A stretch of DNA of 64,000 bases from Tumebacillus algifaecis (GCF_002243515.1 NZ_CP022657.1:3016001-3080000), one strand, 5' to 3'. Positions 32,335-41,243 are shown, counted from the first letter of the stretch. The notes: generated by a model not told the origin, from the sequence alone. Made by a program: numbers and translations.

Positions 32335-34172
32335 CAGACCAACCCCATTTCCCTCATGAAGCGGCTTGGTAGCGGTGTAGTGGTGTTTTTATACACCGTC
32401 ACTTCGCGTGGCCGCGTGAGCACCAAAAGGCGTTTGGCGCGTGTCACGGCTACGTACATCAGCCTGCGCTCTTCCTCCAAGTCTTCTTCCGACTTCACTG
32501 CCTTTTTCGAGGGGAACGTCTCCTCGTTCATGCCGATCATGAAAACTGTGTCAAACTCAAGTCCCTTACTTCCGTGGACGGTCATCAGCTGCACGGCGTC
32601 AACTTCCTTGCGGTAGTAGTCCTGGATGTCTCGAATCCGCAGCCACTTTATGAACGTCTGGATGTCGTACGGGTCACCAACTTGCTCCTGCTGGCGGCAC
32701 CATCGGTTGATCGCCCGGAGAGCCTGTATCATGTCCTCGATGCGATTTTGAAGCCCTTGTGCTTCATAGAACACCTTCATGCCAAGCTCGTAGGAACAGC
32801 GTTTAAAAGCTTCGATCGCGTCAACGTTCCAGAAGTCGAAAACCCGCCCTTCTCGGAGCGAACGTGCGCGCCCAACAAGGTGCCGAACAGCCTCGTTCTC
32901 GCTGTCCGCCAGAACGTCCTCAAGCGTCTTTCCGGTCGTCTCCATCTCGGTGATCGCCCGCGTCATTTCAAGATCGGTCAAGCGTGTCACCGGAAAGTTG
33001 ACACATGCCTGCAGCGCGCGCGAGTCGGACGGATTGATCACATACTCGACAAAACGGATTGCTGTGGCGATGTCGCGCTTTTGGAAGATGTCGGCGCTTT
33101 GACTCACGACCTGCGCTGGCACATTGGCCGCGGCGAGCTGATTACGAACGATTTCGAGCTGATGATTCGTGCGCGCCAGAACAGCGATGTCGGAGTACTT
33201 CCGCTCGGCCATCTGGTAGGCGTTCGCTTTCTGCACGATCCGGAAAGCCTCAGCCTCCATCGAGTCGAGCTCATGAAATTCGATCGACGGGCCTTCTTTG
33301 TCGGCGATCAGCTTTTTGTCAGTCCTGTTCTGGTTGTGCTGGATCAGCCGGTTGGCCGCGTTGACAATCTCATGCGTCGAACGGTAGTTAAACTCCAACT
33401 TCACCGTCTCGCAGCCTTCGAACTCGTTGGAGAAGTTCAGGATGTTCTCAACGCGCGCGCCCCGAAAGCGATAGATCGATTGGTAGTCGTCGCCGACGAC
33501 GAACAAATTTTCAGGAGCCAAGGCTTTGATGATCGCCATCTGCACGCCGTCCGTGTCTTGAAACTCGTCGACGAAGACATATTTGAAGTCGTTGCGGTAG
33601 TAGGCGGTGATGTCCTCCTGCACCATCAGGCTGAGCGTGCGTGTCAGAAGTTCATCGAGCGATACTGCGTTGTTGCGGCGGAGCCGGAACATGTACTCCC
33701 GCGCTGCCTGTTCGGACTCGTAGCTCATGAACTCTTCCTCGCCGCTGGCAAGTTGGTTGATGTCATGCAGCACGTCATCGACCTTCGTTTTGTACTTGCA
33801 TTCCTTGATCACCGTTTTGATGATCGCTTCCTGGTCTTCCGGATCGTAGATCGTGAAGTTCGGCTCGATGCCGACCCGTTCTCCCCACTGCCGCAGCGCT
33901 TGGACACAAAAGGCGTGGAAAGTGTTGCAGAAAAGCTTTTTGGCTTGCTCTTCGCCTATGAGCTTTGCGATCCGTTCCTTCATCTCATGTCCAGCAAGAC
34001 GGGTAAAAGTGAGCGCCAGCATGTTGCTGGTGCCGACTCGCATTTCATCGTGCAGATGAGCGATCCTACGCGTGAGGACGGCCGTCTTGCCCGTCCCCGC
34101 CCCGGCCAAAGTCAAAATAACTTGCGAATCACTAGTGACTGCCTGTTGCTGAGCTTGGTTCAAGCTCGTCAT
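32334..34172 (-). CDS. UvrD/PcrA-like superfamily 1 DNA helicase
   Basis: A 612-residue enzyme with Walker A LAGAGTGKTAVLTRRIAHL near residue 25, motif II VFVDEFQDTDGVQ near 215, QSIYRFRGA near 240, EFNYRSTHEI near 265, HGSKGLEFDTVF near 525 and VAVTRAKRLL near 575. These are the ordered SF1A motifs. It is shorter than PcrA. It probably assists phage replication or recombination. The ATG overlaps the preceding XRE-TPR gene by 40 bases. Confidence 0.92.
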   Translation of the reverse strand: MTSLNQAQQQAVTSDSQVILTLAGAGTGKTAVLTRRIAHLHDEMRVGTSNMLALTFTRLAGHEMKERIAKLIGEEQAKKLFCNTFHAFCVQALRQWGERVGIEPNFTIYDPEDQEAIIKTVIKECKYKTKVDDVLHDINQLASGEEEFMSYESEQAAREYMFRLRRNNAVSLDELLTRTLSLMVQEDITAYYRNDFKYVFVDEFQDTDGVQMAIIKALAPENLFVVGDDYQSIYRFRGARVENILNFSNEFEGCETVKLEFNYRSTHEIVNAANRLIQHNQNRTDKKLIADKEGPSIEFHELDSMEAEAFRIVQKANAYQMAERKYSDIAVLARTNHQLEIVRNQLAAANVPAQVVSQSADIFQKRDIATAIRFVEYVINPSDSRALQACVNFPVTRLTDLEMTRAITEMETTGKTLEDVLADSENEAVRHLVGRARSLREGRVFDFWNVDAIEAFKRCSYELGMKVFYEAQGLQNRIEDMIQALRAINRWCRQQEQVGDPYDIQTFIKWLRIRDIQDYYRKEVDAVQLMTVHGSKGLEFDTVFMIGMNEETFPSKKAVKSEEDLEEERRLMYVAVTRAKRLLVLTRPREVTVYKNTTTPLPSRFMREMGLV

Positions 34173-34962
34173 TGTCCTTCATCCTCTCAAAAAGACGATT
34201 TACTTCAGCTGTTGCTAACTTCAAATCCCCAATCATTTCAACCAAGTAAGAGGGAACGTCCATTTTGCATTTTTGATATAAGTCAGCTGCTTTACGAGCA
34301 TAGAAGAGAGCTGAGTTAAAGTCGCCGATTCCAAACAAAATTCGAGCAATTGTGAACAGGAGCGTTGCCTTTATCTGTCCTGAGACCAAATTCTCAACCG
34401 CCATTTCGTAAGCAGACAAAATCCAATCAACCGCTTGGTCATTATGCGAACCTTCATAGGTCTTTGCGATTGAAACATAGACCCGAAGCATCTCCTTTGA
34501 CCAATCCAACCTTTGAAGGTGACTCAAACTTTGCTGGTAACACGCCAGAGCGTTCTCATAATTTTGCTCGGAAGTAGCGATTGCACCGAGTGTCCAGTGC
34601 ATAACTCCAAGATCGTAATCGTTGAGCACCGTCTGAAAGCTTGCATGATCAGCCAAATACCGTTTGGCTTTTTCGAACTCACCATTCGTCGCAGCCGCCT
34701 CTGCAAACTTGATTGTTTTTTTGATTTCAGCAAGTCGCAGGCCAAGATTTTCAGGTTCTTTGTAGAGCTCTTCAAGCGTGACGTTAAGCTTCATGGCCAA
34801 TTGAGCCAACGTGTCATAGGAAGGTTGAATGCTTCCTTTCTCGATTTGACTGATGTAGCTACGCGTGACAATTCCATCTGCTAGTTCTTGCTGAGTCAGC
34901 TTGGCTACTTTGCGCAACTCTTTAATGCGCTGTCCAATATGTGAGCTAGAACGGGAGGTCAT
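34132..34962 (-). CDS. XRE regulator with TPR-like C-terminal domain
   Basis: The start is set at ATG 34962 (276 residues). Residues 8-65 form an XRE helix-turn-helix (LTQQELADGIVTRSYISQIE). The rest is helical TPR-like repeats (ALACYQQSLSHLQRL, LFYARKAADLYQKC). This layout is shared by RRNPP/Rgg-type peptide-responsive regulators, but no peptide gene is visible next to it. It sits between the SMC-like ATPase and the helicase genes in the early operon. Confidence 0.8.
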   Translation of the reverse strand: MTSRSSSHIGQRIKELRKVAKLTQQELADGIVTRSYISQIEKGSIQPSYDTLAQLAMKLNVTLEELYKEPENLGLRLAEIKKTIKFAEAAATNGEFEKAKRYLADHASFQTVLNDYDLGVMHWTLGAIATSEQNYENALACYQQSLSHLQRLDWSKEMLRVYVSIAKTYEGSHNDQAVDWILSAYEMAVENLVSGQIKATLLFTIARILFGIGDFNSALFYARKAADLYQKCKMDVPSYLVEMIGDLKLATAEVNRLFERMKDNDELEPSSATGSH

Positions 34963-37153
34963 CGGATTCACCCACTCCTTCCTGAACAGTTGGAAATGCC
35001 TGATCCTGCTGAAGTTCTTCACCGAGCACGTGGAGCGACCAACTTTCCGGCAGTCCCGGAAGCAACCACTCGTCCTCACCGCGTTTGTAAGGCAGAACAC
35101 CAGCCACGATGATGTTGTCAAGCTTGTCCGCCAGAGCATCAAGGCCGGTGAACAAGTTGCGCAAATTGGTACCATCCAAGTTCTCGATGTTGTCGAGAGC
35201 AAGAACACGGACTGGCGGCTTCGCACGCTCGATGACGGCGACGAGGAAGGCGATTAATGTCATGATCTGCTGACCCGTAGACAGTGCATCGAACATGCGG
35301 CGCTCTTCACCGATCTGCCAGCCGAAATCGAATACCTCTTGGCCGGTGTCTGACTCAGTCTGGAAGAAGATCTCCGCACCGATGCCGATCGCTCGGAGGT
35401 TCACTTCGATGTCGGCGCGCATCGGGTCGAGCATCGTCTTGACGATCTCGCCTTGGACTCCCTTTGGCCCCAGCGCCTCGTTCAGCTTTTCAAACGCCTT
35501 CTTCTTGATCTCGGACACCTGATTCGTCAAAATGGCTTGCTGGATGTTCTGGATCTTGTTTCGAACGTCACTCTGTTGCTCGACTTTCTCCGCCAGTTCC
35601 TTCATGCGAGGGCCGAGGTTCGTGATTTGCGCTTCGAGCATATCCAGTGGTGCAATCGCTTCGATAGGTTGATCACGAAGGTCCTGTTGCTCTTGCATGG
35701 CACGTTGAAGATCTCCAAGGCGCTTTTCCTCGGCTTGCTGGATGGAAGACTTCTGCGCCTGCAACTGCTTGATCTGCTGTTGCCGTTGTGCATTTTCACG
35801 CTGGCGCTGGTTGACGCGGGACATGATGCTGTTCATCCGTTGCTCGATCTCCGCCATCTCAGCGTTCTCTTGGCTAAGTGCTTGAAGCATCGCTCGTTCT
35901 GACTCGTTGAACGCCGCAATCTCCTCATCTTTCTGTGCGACCTGCTGTTGCGCATGAACAACATAGCTGGAAAAGTCTTTGGGGCACTTGATCAGATTCT
36001 GGATCACACAAACACCAGCGTTATTTTGAATCGTATCGAGTGTAGACTGAATGCTCCCGCGCTCGGCGATCAGACGTGAACGCTCTTGTCTCGCGTGGCC
36101 AATCTTCTGTTGCGTGTCATTGATCCGCGTTGCCAGCTCTGTTTTTTTCTCGACAAGCGTCCGGTGCTCGGTGGAATCATCAGAGTGATCCATTGCCTCC
36201 TCTAGCTCCGCGATCTGCTTATCAACTTGATCTGTCGGTTGCTTTTCGACGGCCTGCTGTCGCTCAATCAGTGCGGCCACTTCGTTCAGGCGTGCAGTGC
36301 GACGATCAATCGCCTTCTTCTTCTCGCGATCGGCGGCGAGCTGTTTTTCCGTTTTCAAAAGCTGTTCGCGCAGATCGGCAAGTTCACGCTTGTTGACATC
36401 AAGATTGCGATCCGTTTCCTGCAACTCGTTTTTCTGCTGCGTCAACGTCTTGATCGCGCCAGCAGCGTTTTTCGCCTTGTCTTTCGAAACGCTCAACTCG
36501 CGTTCGACAAAGCCTTTCATAGCTGCCAGCCCTTCATCGATCGTCATTGTGTCCTCGTAGAAACCAAGCGCGTCGTCAACTGCATTGGCCAGCTCCTTGG
36601 CGAGATCCGGATCGTCGATCTTCCCGATCTGTTCCTGCAGGTAGCTATTGATGCGCTGCTTATTCCAGCCCTCCCCCTCTTCTCCACCAGCGAGTGAGTA
36701 GATGAAGTCGCGGCGGCCACTGGCGGTCATCTCGGTGAAGGCGCTGAAGTCGAGCATCATCGAGAGGCTACCGACTTCTTCTGCGATCCGTGCTTTCCGC
36801 TCGGTCTCGGTCTGCTCGCCGCGAGAAGGAGAAAGTTCGATCGACTGAGAGTAAAACGGCTTCTTTACGCCTTTGGATGACTTCAATGTTCGCTCGAACG
36901 AGCGGATGAAGCCAAAGCCGTTGTCAAGTTCAAGGCCCGCAGACATGATTTGCTGATCACTCGACATTTTGAATGTGTCACCTGGTTGCTTCCCATTGCC
37001 TGGGATGTACCCGAGCATGGCCGCATTCAGTGCTTGTACATGTGTGGTTTTTCCGGAGCCGTTCGGGCCAACTAACACTGTCTTTTTTGAAAGCGGAAAG
37101 TTGCTGGTTGAGCCTTTGAAGTTATCGAAGAACAGCGAAGTAAGCTGAGGCAT
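34946..37153 (-). CDS. SMC/SbcC-like AAA ATPase with coiled coils
   Basis: A 735-residue protein. The N-terminus has Walker A VLVGPNGSGKTTHVQALNAA near residue 30. Long coiled coils occupy about residues 190-500, with Cys residues (CVIQNLIKC) near the centre. The C-terminal part contains STGQQIMTLIAFLVA, a signature-like motif, then Walker B VRVLALDNIENLD. The usual Walker B glutamate is Asn. It is probably a DNA-repair or recombination ATPase working with the protein encoded immediately before it. Confidence 0.82.
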   Translation of the reverse strand: MPQLTSLFFDNFKGSTSNFPLSKKTVLVGPNGSGKTTHVQALNAAMLGYIPGNGKQPGDTFKMSSDQQIMSAGLELDNGFGFIRSFERTLKSSKGVKKPFYSQSIELSPSRGEQTETERKARIAEEVGSLSMMLDFSAFTEMTASGRRDFIYSLAGGEEGEGWNKQRINSYLQEQIGKIDDPDLAKELANAVDDALGFYEDTMTIDEGLAAMKGFVERELSVSKDKAKNAAGAIKTLTQQKNELQETDRNLDVNKRELADLREQLLKTEKQLAADREKKKAIDRRTARLNEVAALIERQQAVEKQPTDQVDKQIAELEEAMDHSDDSTEHRTLVEKKTELATRINDTQQKIGHARQERSRLIAERGSIQSTLDTIQNNAGVCVIQNLIKCPKDFSSYVVHAQQQVAQKDEEIAAFNESERAMLQALSQENAEMAEIEQRMNSIMSRVNQRQRENAQRQQQIKQLQAQKSSIQQAEEKRLGDLQRAMQEQQDLRDQPIEAIAPLDMLEAQITNLGPRMKELAEKVEQQSDVRNKIQNIQQAILTNQVSEIKKKAFEKLNEALGPKGVQGEIVKTMLDPMRADIEVNLRAIGIGAEIFFQTESDTGQEVFDFGWQIGEERRMFDALSTGQQIMTLIAFLVAVIERAKPPVRVLALDNIENLDGTNLRNLFTGLDALADKLDNIIVAGVLPYKRGEDEWLLPGLPESWSLHVLGEELQQDQAFPTVQEGVGESDDLPF

Positions 37154-38160
37154 TAGAATTCCAACTCCTTGTCATCTCGAAATTTCGTCTCTCGTCTTTG
37201 AGGCGAAGTCGAGTTCTGATCTTCAGAATAAGAAGGTAGGGTCGAAAATTCATCACTATCTTGTTCGGCCGTAGCCATCGCATCGAGTTCTTCCTGTGAT
37301 GCTTCGACCTCTCGGTACTCAACCTCAATTCCGGGAATCTTGATTTCTTCGCCGTTCTCTACTTGCTCTGCAATCAGCAAAAGTTGTTCCTGTGTTAGAT
37401 TGGATTTGTAACCCCATACAGGAAGCGTCGCGTAACGTTGCTTAGGAGCACCACCAGAGATAAATTCGTCAACGAATGGATATGCAAGCGCTGGTTGCTT
37501 ACTCATCACTAAGCGCTCGCAGATCGTTTGAGCGTTCCGTTCAGCAAACTGCTTTTTGTTTGTGAAGTTGCCGATGGCTTTCATAATTTCTTTGTGTTTA
37601 TAGTTGATCCAAATGCCCATGTCGCCTTCAATGGGTTCAAACCGCCCACCCGTCTTCTGCTGAACATCCTCCCAGTTGCAAACTTCGCCAGCTTCGGCGT
37701 TGTACATGATTTTGTTGAAGCATTCTTGCACGAAGTACATGCGAATGTCGTACAGCAGTGAAGCAGATGTTGCCACGAGATTGCCGATTGGCGAGAAGCC
37801 GATCGCGACTTTCCTCACCCACACTTTTGAGATCGATCCAGATTTCGGATCGATGATCGGATAAGGATTGGGAACGTTCACTTCTTTGCCATCGATCGGC
37901 ACTGACAATCGTTGCGGTGTGATGACCGAAACGCCAGCGATCTGGTTCAGTTTTTTGTAGCCGTTCGCTGTCGTCATCGCCCGACCTTGGATATCGCAGA
38001 ACTCACCCATTTTTTCAGAAAGCGCGACGTTTGCGAAAACAGCTTCGATGTTCTTACCATCAGCCGTCATGCGGGCCAAAGCCGGACCGCCCATTTGAAT
38101 CGGTTTCAGACCGAGCTGACGGATCGCTAGATCGAGGTTTTGTGGTGCTTGTGCCATCAT
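37153..38160 (-). CDS. Putative phage recombination/DNA-binding protein
   Basis: A 335-residue protein translationally coupled (TAATG) to the SMC-like ATPase. It has a structured N-terminal about 270 residues and an acidic disordered tail. The segment KKQFAERNAQTICERLVMSK is vaguely like the C-terminal block of RecT-type annealing proteins, but I cannot confirm it. RBS AACGGAGGAATCT. Likely role in recombination or replication, from context. Confidence 0.5.
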   Translation of the reverse strand: MMAQAPQNLDLAIRQLGLKPIQMGGPALARMTADGKNIEAVFANVALSEKMGEFCDIQGRAMTTANGYKKLNQIAGVSVITPQRLSVPIDGKEVNVPNPYPIIDPKSGSISKVWVRKVAIGFSPIGNLVATSASLLYDIRMYFVQECFNKIMYNAEAGEVCNWEDVQQKTGGRFEPIEGDMGIWINYKHKEIMKAIGNFTNKKQFAERNAQTICERLVMSKQPALAYPFVDEFISGGAPKQRYATLPVWGYKSNLTQEQLLLIAEQVENGEEIKIPGIEVEYREVEASQEELDAMATAEQDSDEFSTLPSYSEDQNSTSPQRRETKFRDDKELEF

Positions 38161-38237
38161 AGATTCCTCCGTTTATTTGATCGATTTCCATTTCCGTGCT
38201 ACACTGGAGCCAGTAAAATTTCTAATTTGCCTCACTC

Positions 38238-38266
38238 GGTCTGACGTTGCTGCGTCAGACCTTTTT
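38238..38266 (+). terminator. Hairpin with T-run on the plus strand inside the early operon
   Basis: GGTCTGACG and CGTCAGACC form a perfect 9 bp stem around TTGCTG, followed by TTTTTCTTT on the plus strand. It overlaps the stop of the 54-codon minus-strand gene. It is oriented against the operon, as if to stop antisense transcription, and on the minus strand it would lack a T-run. Confidence 0.65.
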
Positions 38267-38419
38267 CTTTGCCATAGCATCCGCGACTTTCAATTTTGCG
38301 TGCGGCGGAAGAAAAAGCATCGCTTCGTTCAGCGCATGTGCGAAACGAATGTTCAGGTCCAAGTTCTGGCGAAGCATCTCCGAAAGTTCCTCGTTCGTGT
38401 ACCGCTCTATTGGATTCAC
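38255..38419 (-). CDS. Small helical early protein (start codon ambiguous)
   Basis: A 54-codon frame, MNPIERYTNEELSEMLRQNL onward, ending AMAKKKV. The GTG at 38419 lies inside a perfect GGGAGGTGA Shine-Dalgarno sequence. The codon at normal spacing (8 bases) is ATA at 38410, in the same frame. So either GTG or a rare AUA start is used. It fills the gap between the Cys-rich gene and the recombination gene. Confidence 0.55.
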   Translation of the reverse strand: MNPIERYTNEELSEMLRQNLDLNIRFAHALNEAMLFLPPHAKLKVADAMAKKKV

Positions 38420-38425
38420 CTCCCT

Positions 38426-38749
38426 TCAATGCCCGTTAGGGCAGATCCAGAACTTCATGACAACACCACGACAACCGTCCGCGTCGGCACCGTACAGCTC
38501 CCGTTCACCGTGCTTCCCAGCCCCGCATACACCGCACATCAGATCGTTCGGAGTGTAGTCGCTGCAGGCATCGCCGTCTTCAAAGTCCTCGTCGTCGAAC
38601 TCCCCGGCCATGAACATCTCGCAGTAGCCGCGTTCATTACGTCGGCAGTCGAGCTTAGGGCAGTTGAGCGGTACGGTGATAGGCGGCTTCGGTCCAAGCA
38701 AGACGGCGGTAAACATGCCGTCAAGGTCCTTGTCGGTGACTGGTTTCAA
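38426..38749 (-). CDS. Cys-rich zinc-binding-like early protein
   Basis: A 107-residue protein starting at TTG 38749 that overlaps the preceding TGA (TTGA). It contains NCPKLDCRRNERGYC near residue 30, CGVCGAGKHG near 72 and ends ICPNGH, giving several potential metal-binding pairs. Acidic middle (FDDEDFEDGDAC). Function unknown. Confidence 0.6.
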   Translation of the reverse strand: MKPVTDKDLDGMFTAVLLGPKPPITVPLNCPKLDCRRNERGYCEMFMAGEFDDEDFEDGDACSDYTPNDLMCGVCGAGKHGERELYGADADGCRGVVMKFWICPNGH

Positions 38750-39123
38750 GCGTCATCACCGCTGCTTTCAAAGACGATTTCCTCACCTGTTTCCGTTTTG
38801 GCAAGCATCACAAGCGCGTCTCGGAATGATTTTTCTTCACCGTAGACAAAGGTACCAACAACGGCCGACCAGGTAGCGGGTCCTCCAACACTTAATCCTG
38901 TCACTCCGGCCCGGCAGTACTCTTTGTTGACAGATTCGACTACTGCGAACAACTTCTCGTATTTCGCGAGCTCAGCTTGAAGGCGGTCGATCTCGTCGGC
39001 GGCCGCCCCGGTGTCGTTTGCGATTTGCATGAACTTGAACTGCACGAATCCAGATTCGCCTTTTGCCACACCACGAATTGCTACTGCGATCTCTCGCAAG
39101 TTATCGGTGTCAATCTTAGGCAT
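38746..39123 (-). CDS. Hypothetical early protein
   Basis: Start ATG 39123 behind GAGGAGGGAAG (125 residues). Starts MPKIDTDNLREIAVAIRGVA; a central helix (DEIDRLQAELAKYEKLFAVV) suggests a coiled coil. No recognised family. It overlaps the next gene's start by 4 bases. Confidence 0.6.
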   Translation of the reverse strand: MPKIDTDNLREIAVAIRGVAKGESGFVQFKFMQIANDTGAAADEIDRLQAELAKYEKLFAVVESVNKEYCRAGVTGLSVGGPATWSAVVGTFVYGEEKSFRDALVMLAKTETGEEIVFESSGDDA

Positions 39124-39457
39124 TGTCGCTTCCCTCCTCTTCCTCCTGAATGTACGAGTCCGTTTCGTTGTTGATGATCTCAACGAGCAGGCTCAGCGGT
39201 GTCTTGGCTTCGTACTGCGCAGTCGTATCACCGTGATCGATGTTTGCCGAGCATTCACCATGCGCAAAGTGCATATGGATCGTGCTGCCGTTTTCTACAA
39301 TGTCGGTCAGACCTCCGACGATGATCTGATACTTCTCCAACTCGCAAAATGGGCACTTGCCGTTGGTTGCGATGATGCTACCCGCTTCGATGCGAGCAGA
39401 GCACTCTAGGCAATTCCAAACCACGAGTTCTTCGCGTACTAGATGTTGCTCACTCAC
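39116..39457 (-). CDS. Zinc-ribbon N-terminal early protein
   Basis: A 113-residue protein starting at GTG 39457. Residues 15-38 contain CLECS and CPFCE, a C-x2-C...C-x2-C zinc ribbon; the rest is alpha/beta with an acidic tail (EEEEGSD). Function unknown. Confidence 0.6.
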   Translation of the reverse strand: MSEQHLVREELVVWNCLECSARIEAGSIIATNGKCPFCELEKYQIIVGGLTDIVENGSTIHMHFAHGECSANIDHGDTTAQYEAKTPLSLLVEIINNETDSYIQEEEEGSDNA

Positions 39458-39803
39458 GCCGCCCTCCTCCGACGTGCAAGAATGTGACGATCGCGCCAGA
39501 AGCCGTTGCTTGCTCCATAAGCTGGCGGATCAGCTCGTCCCGCTCTGCCGCATCTTCAAGAGCTTTGCGATAACCGCGGTCATGATCCGACTTGCGCCGG
39601 GCCATCTCACGCAATTCGTTCATTGCGGTGTGGAGTTGCTTGGTCAGCGTCCAGGCACGGTCGAAGTTGTTCAAATGAATCAGCGCGTGGATTTCAGATG
39701 TTGCGTTCTTGCAAAGTTGCACGTATTGCAGCGCTTCCGGCAGGTCCGCGGGAAGAATACACATTTCCAGTGCCGGTAGCGTGGTTTGTTTGCTGGTTGC
39801 CAT
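39450..39803 (-). CDS. Helical early protein
   Basis: A 117-residue all-helical protein (NELREMARRKSDHDRGYRKA). AAGGAGG stands 11 bases before the ATG. No recognised family. Confidence 0.6.
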   Translation of the reverse strand: MATSKQTTLPALEMCILPADLPEALQYVQLCKNATSEIHALIHLNNFDRAWTLTKQLHTAMNELREMARRKSDHDRGYRKALEDAAERDELIRQLMEQATASGAIVTFLHVGGGRRE

Positions 39804-39833
39804 GTCGGTAATACCTCCTTGGGCTGTTTGGTG

Positions 39834-40031
39834 TTATTGGCGGGTAAGTTCATCCACTGTCGAGTTCAAGCGTTCGGCGATCAGTGATGCCAAGCGATCA
39901 GACGGATTCGCTTTGTCGTGCTCAATCTGATTGAGCATGCTCGGCGAGCAGATCCCCTGAGCGAGCTCGATTTGCTTCAACCCTACCTTCAAACGTTTTG
40001 CTTTTACTTTTGCGCCATCCAAAATCGGCAT
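39834..40031 (-). CDS. Small XRE DNA-binding protein
   Basis: A 65-residue single-domain XRE protein: VKAKRLKVGLKQIELAQGIC, then SPSMLNQIEHDKANPSDRL. The recognition helix region and the RQ ending are typical of small Cro-like or accessory regulators. Confidence 0.75.
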   Translation of the reverse strand: MPILDGAKVKAKRLKVGLKQIELAQGICSPSMLNQIEHDKANPSDRLASLIAERLNSTVDELTRQ

Positions 40032-40036
40032 AATCG

Positions 40037-40384
40037 TTATCTCCCTTCGTAGTGGCCCGCGTCAGCGAGTGCCTTGAGTGCGTATACGGCTGTGATGCCG
40101 TCTACAGTGTTGAGGTGTTCACATTGAAGGACCTTTTCTTTGTTGTAGAAAAGATCATTCGGGTGTGCCAGGCCCAACGATGCTTGATCTGCCTCGATCA
40201 CCAGAAGGTTGCCAGCCTGATACGGTGCTGCAACGCACCAGAAACCAGAGCGGCTTTTGATATGGAACTCAATGTGAGAACCGCGATTGATAATCTGGTC
40301 GATCGTGCCGTTCCAACTTTCTTGCTCACCGCTTTCCGGCCACTGCAATTGGCATTCAAACGGGATGTTGACAGGTTGTTTCAT
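40037..40384 (-). CDS. Hypothetical early protein
   Basis: A 115-residue beta-rich protein (NIPFECQLQWPESGEQESW) with a C-terminal helix. No recognised motif. RBS GAGGGATCATCTT. Confidence 0.55.
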   Translation of the reverse strand: MKQPVNIPFECQLQWPESGEQESWNGTIDQIINRGSHIEFHIKSRSGFWCVAAPYQAGNLLVIEADQASLGLAHPNDLFYNKEKVLQCEHLNTVDGITAVYALKALADAGHYEGR

Positions 40385-40414
40385 AAGATGATCCCTCCTC
40401 TTTTCTAATTGGCG

Positions 40415-40882
40415 CTACGCCAGACGACGCACAAACAAATCATCGATGTGGATTACGTTGCTATTCAGATCAATTTCTTGCTTCTGGCCATAGCCGATGC
40501 TTGCCAGATACGCTTCACGACCGATTACAATCCGCGTCCCTAGACCAGGGATTTTTGGGAAGTTTTCGCGCCGGGCTTCTTCATAGATCGTGGCCGATGC
40601 TTTCTGCCGGTACTTTGCGATGTCTTCAATCGTCCAGACCAGCGGTGTATTGGCCAACTCGTCGTCCAGGTCGAGCTGAACATAACCGATGAAGCGCAAA
40701 AATTCTTGTTTTGTGATCCGTATGCCCGTTTCGCTGTATCCAGCGCGGTAGATCTGGAGGTCGGGCTCTTGAATGCGTTTATAGGACATCGATCGGGAAA
40801 CACCGAGTGCATCTTCGAAGTTTTTGACGGTCATCTCATTTGGTAAATCAGCGGGCGATTTGTAAATACAATGTTTTGCCAT
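40415..40882 (-). CDS. Protein with two winged-helix/excisionase-like segments
   Basis: A 155-residue protein. Two segments resemble Xis/MerR-like DNA-binding folds: EMTVKNFEDALGVSRSMSYK with ETGIRITKQEFLRFIGY, and TIEDIAKYRQKASATIYEEA with GTRIVIGREAYLASIGY. The internal duplication suggests it binds DNA as a tandem domain. RBS GGAGGTGAACATTC. It may be an excisionase or early regulator. Confidence 0.6.
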   Translation of the reverse strand: MAKHCIYKSPADLPNEMTVKNFEDALGVSRSMSYKRIQEPDLQIYRAGYSETGIRITKQEFLRFIGYVQLDLDDELANTPLVWTIEDIAKYRQKASATIYEEARRENFPKIPGLGTRIVIGREAYLASIGYGQKQEIDLNSNVIHIDDLFVRRLA

Positions 40883-40902
40883 GAATGTTCACCTCCGAAC
40901 GT

Positions 40903-40953
40903 TTGTTCCATTATCTTATCTAGCAAAATTTGTTAGAATTAAAGTTGGAACAA
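40903..40953. repeat. TTGTTCCA / TGGAACAA inverted repeat upstream of 40415-40882
   Basis: Two 8-base perfect inverted copies (40903-40910 and 40946-40953) flank an AT-rich stretch that contains TAGATAAGATAAT on the minus strand. It sits at the promoter position of the early genes and could bind a dimeric regulator. Confidence 0.45.
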
Positions 40954-40997
40954 GGTTTCAGGTTTAAGCAGATGATGCCGCTTGTTCGTCGCTAACG

Positions 40998-41231
40998 TTA
41001 CCCAACGATTTGTTGAGTTGATGAGCAAAAAAATAAATCCTTTATCTCGGTTTCGAACAATTCGGCGATCGCAATCCCGAGTTGCAGATTGGGCGTTCTC
41101 ACGCCTTGCTCGATCATGCCGTAGTAACTTGCGCTAATTGAAATTTCATAAAACTCCTTCAACCGATACACCACGTCTTCTTGCTTCCAATTGCGGTCTT
41201 GGCGTAATTCGGTCAATTTTTTCCGTTTCAA
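40998..41231 (-). CDS. Cro-like XRE regulator
   Basis: A 77-residue XRE protein (LRQDRNWKQEDVVYRLKEFY, then ISASYYGMIEQGVRTP). It is the first gene of the early minus-strand operon, divergent from the repressor at 41368. One CAAC-N5-GTTG site lies inside its 3' end. Confidence 0.8.
   Translation of the reverse strand: MKRKKLTELRQDRNWKQEDVVYRLKEFYEISISASYYGMIEQGVRTPNLQLGIAIAELFETEIKDLFFCSSTQQIVG
41003..41015. promoter_or_regulatory. Operator-like palindrome CAACGATTTGTTG
   Basis: A CAAC-N5-GTTG palindrome within the 3' end of the Cro-like gene, the same as the four in the divergent promoter region. Confidence 0.5.
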
Positions 41232-41243
41232 TCAATCACCACC

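Noticed and set aside
32574..34319. A 581-codon plus-strand frame opposite the UvrD-like helicase
   Set aside because: Antisense shadow of a gene with all SF1 motifs.
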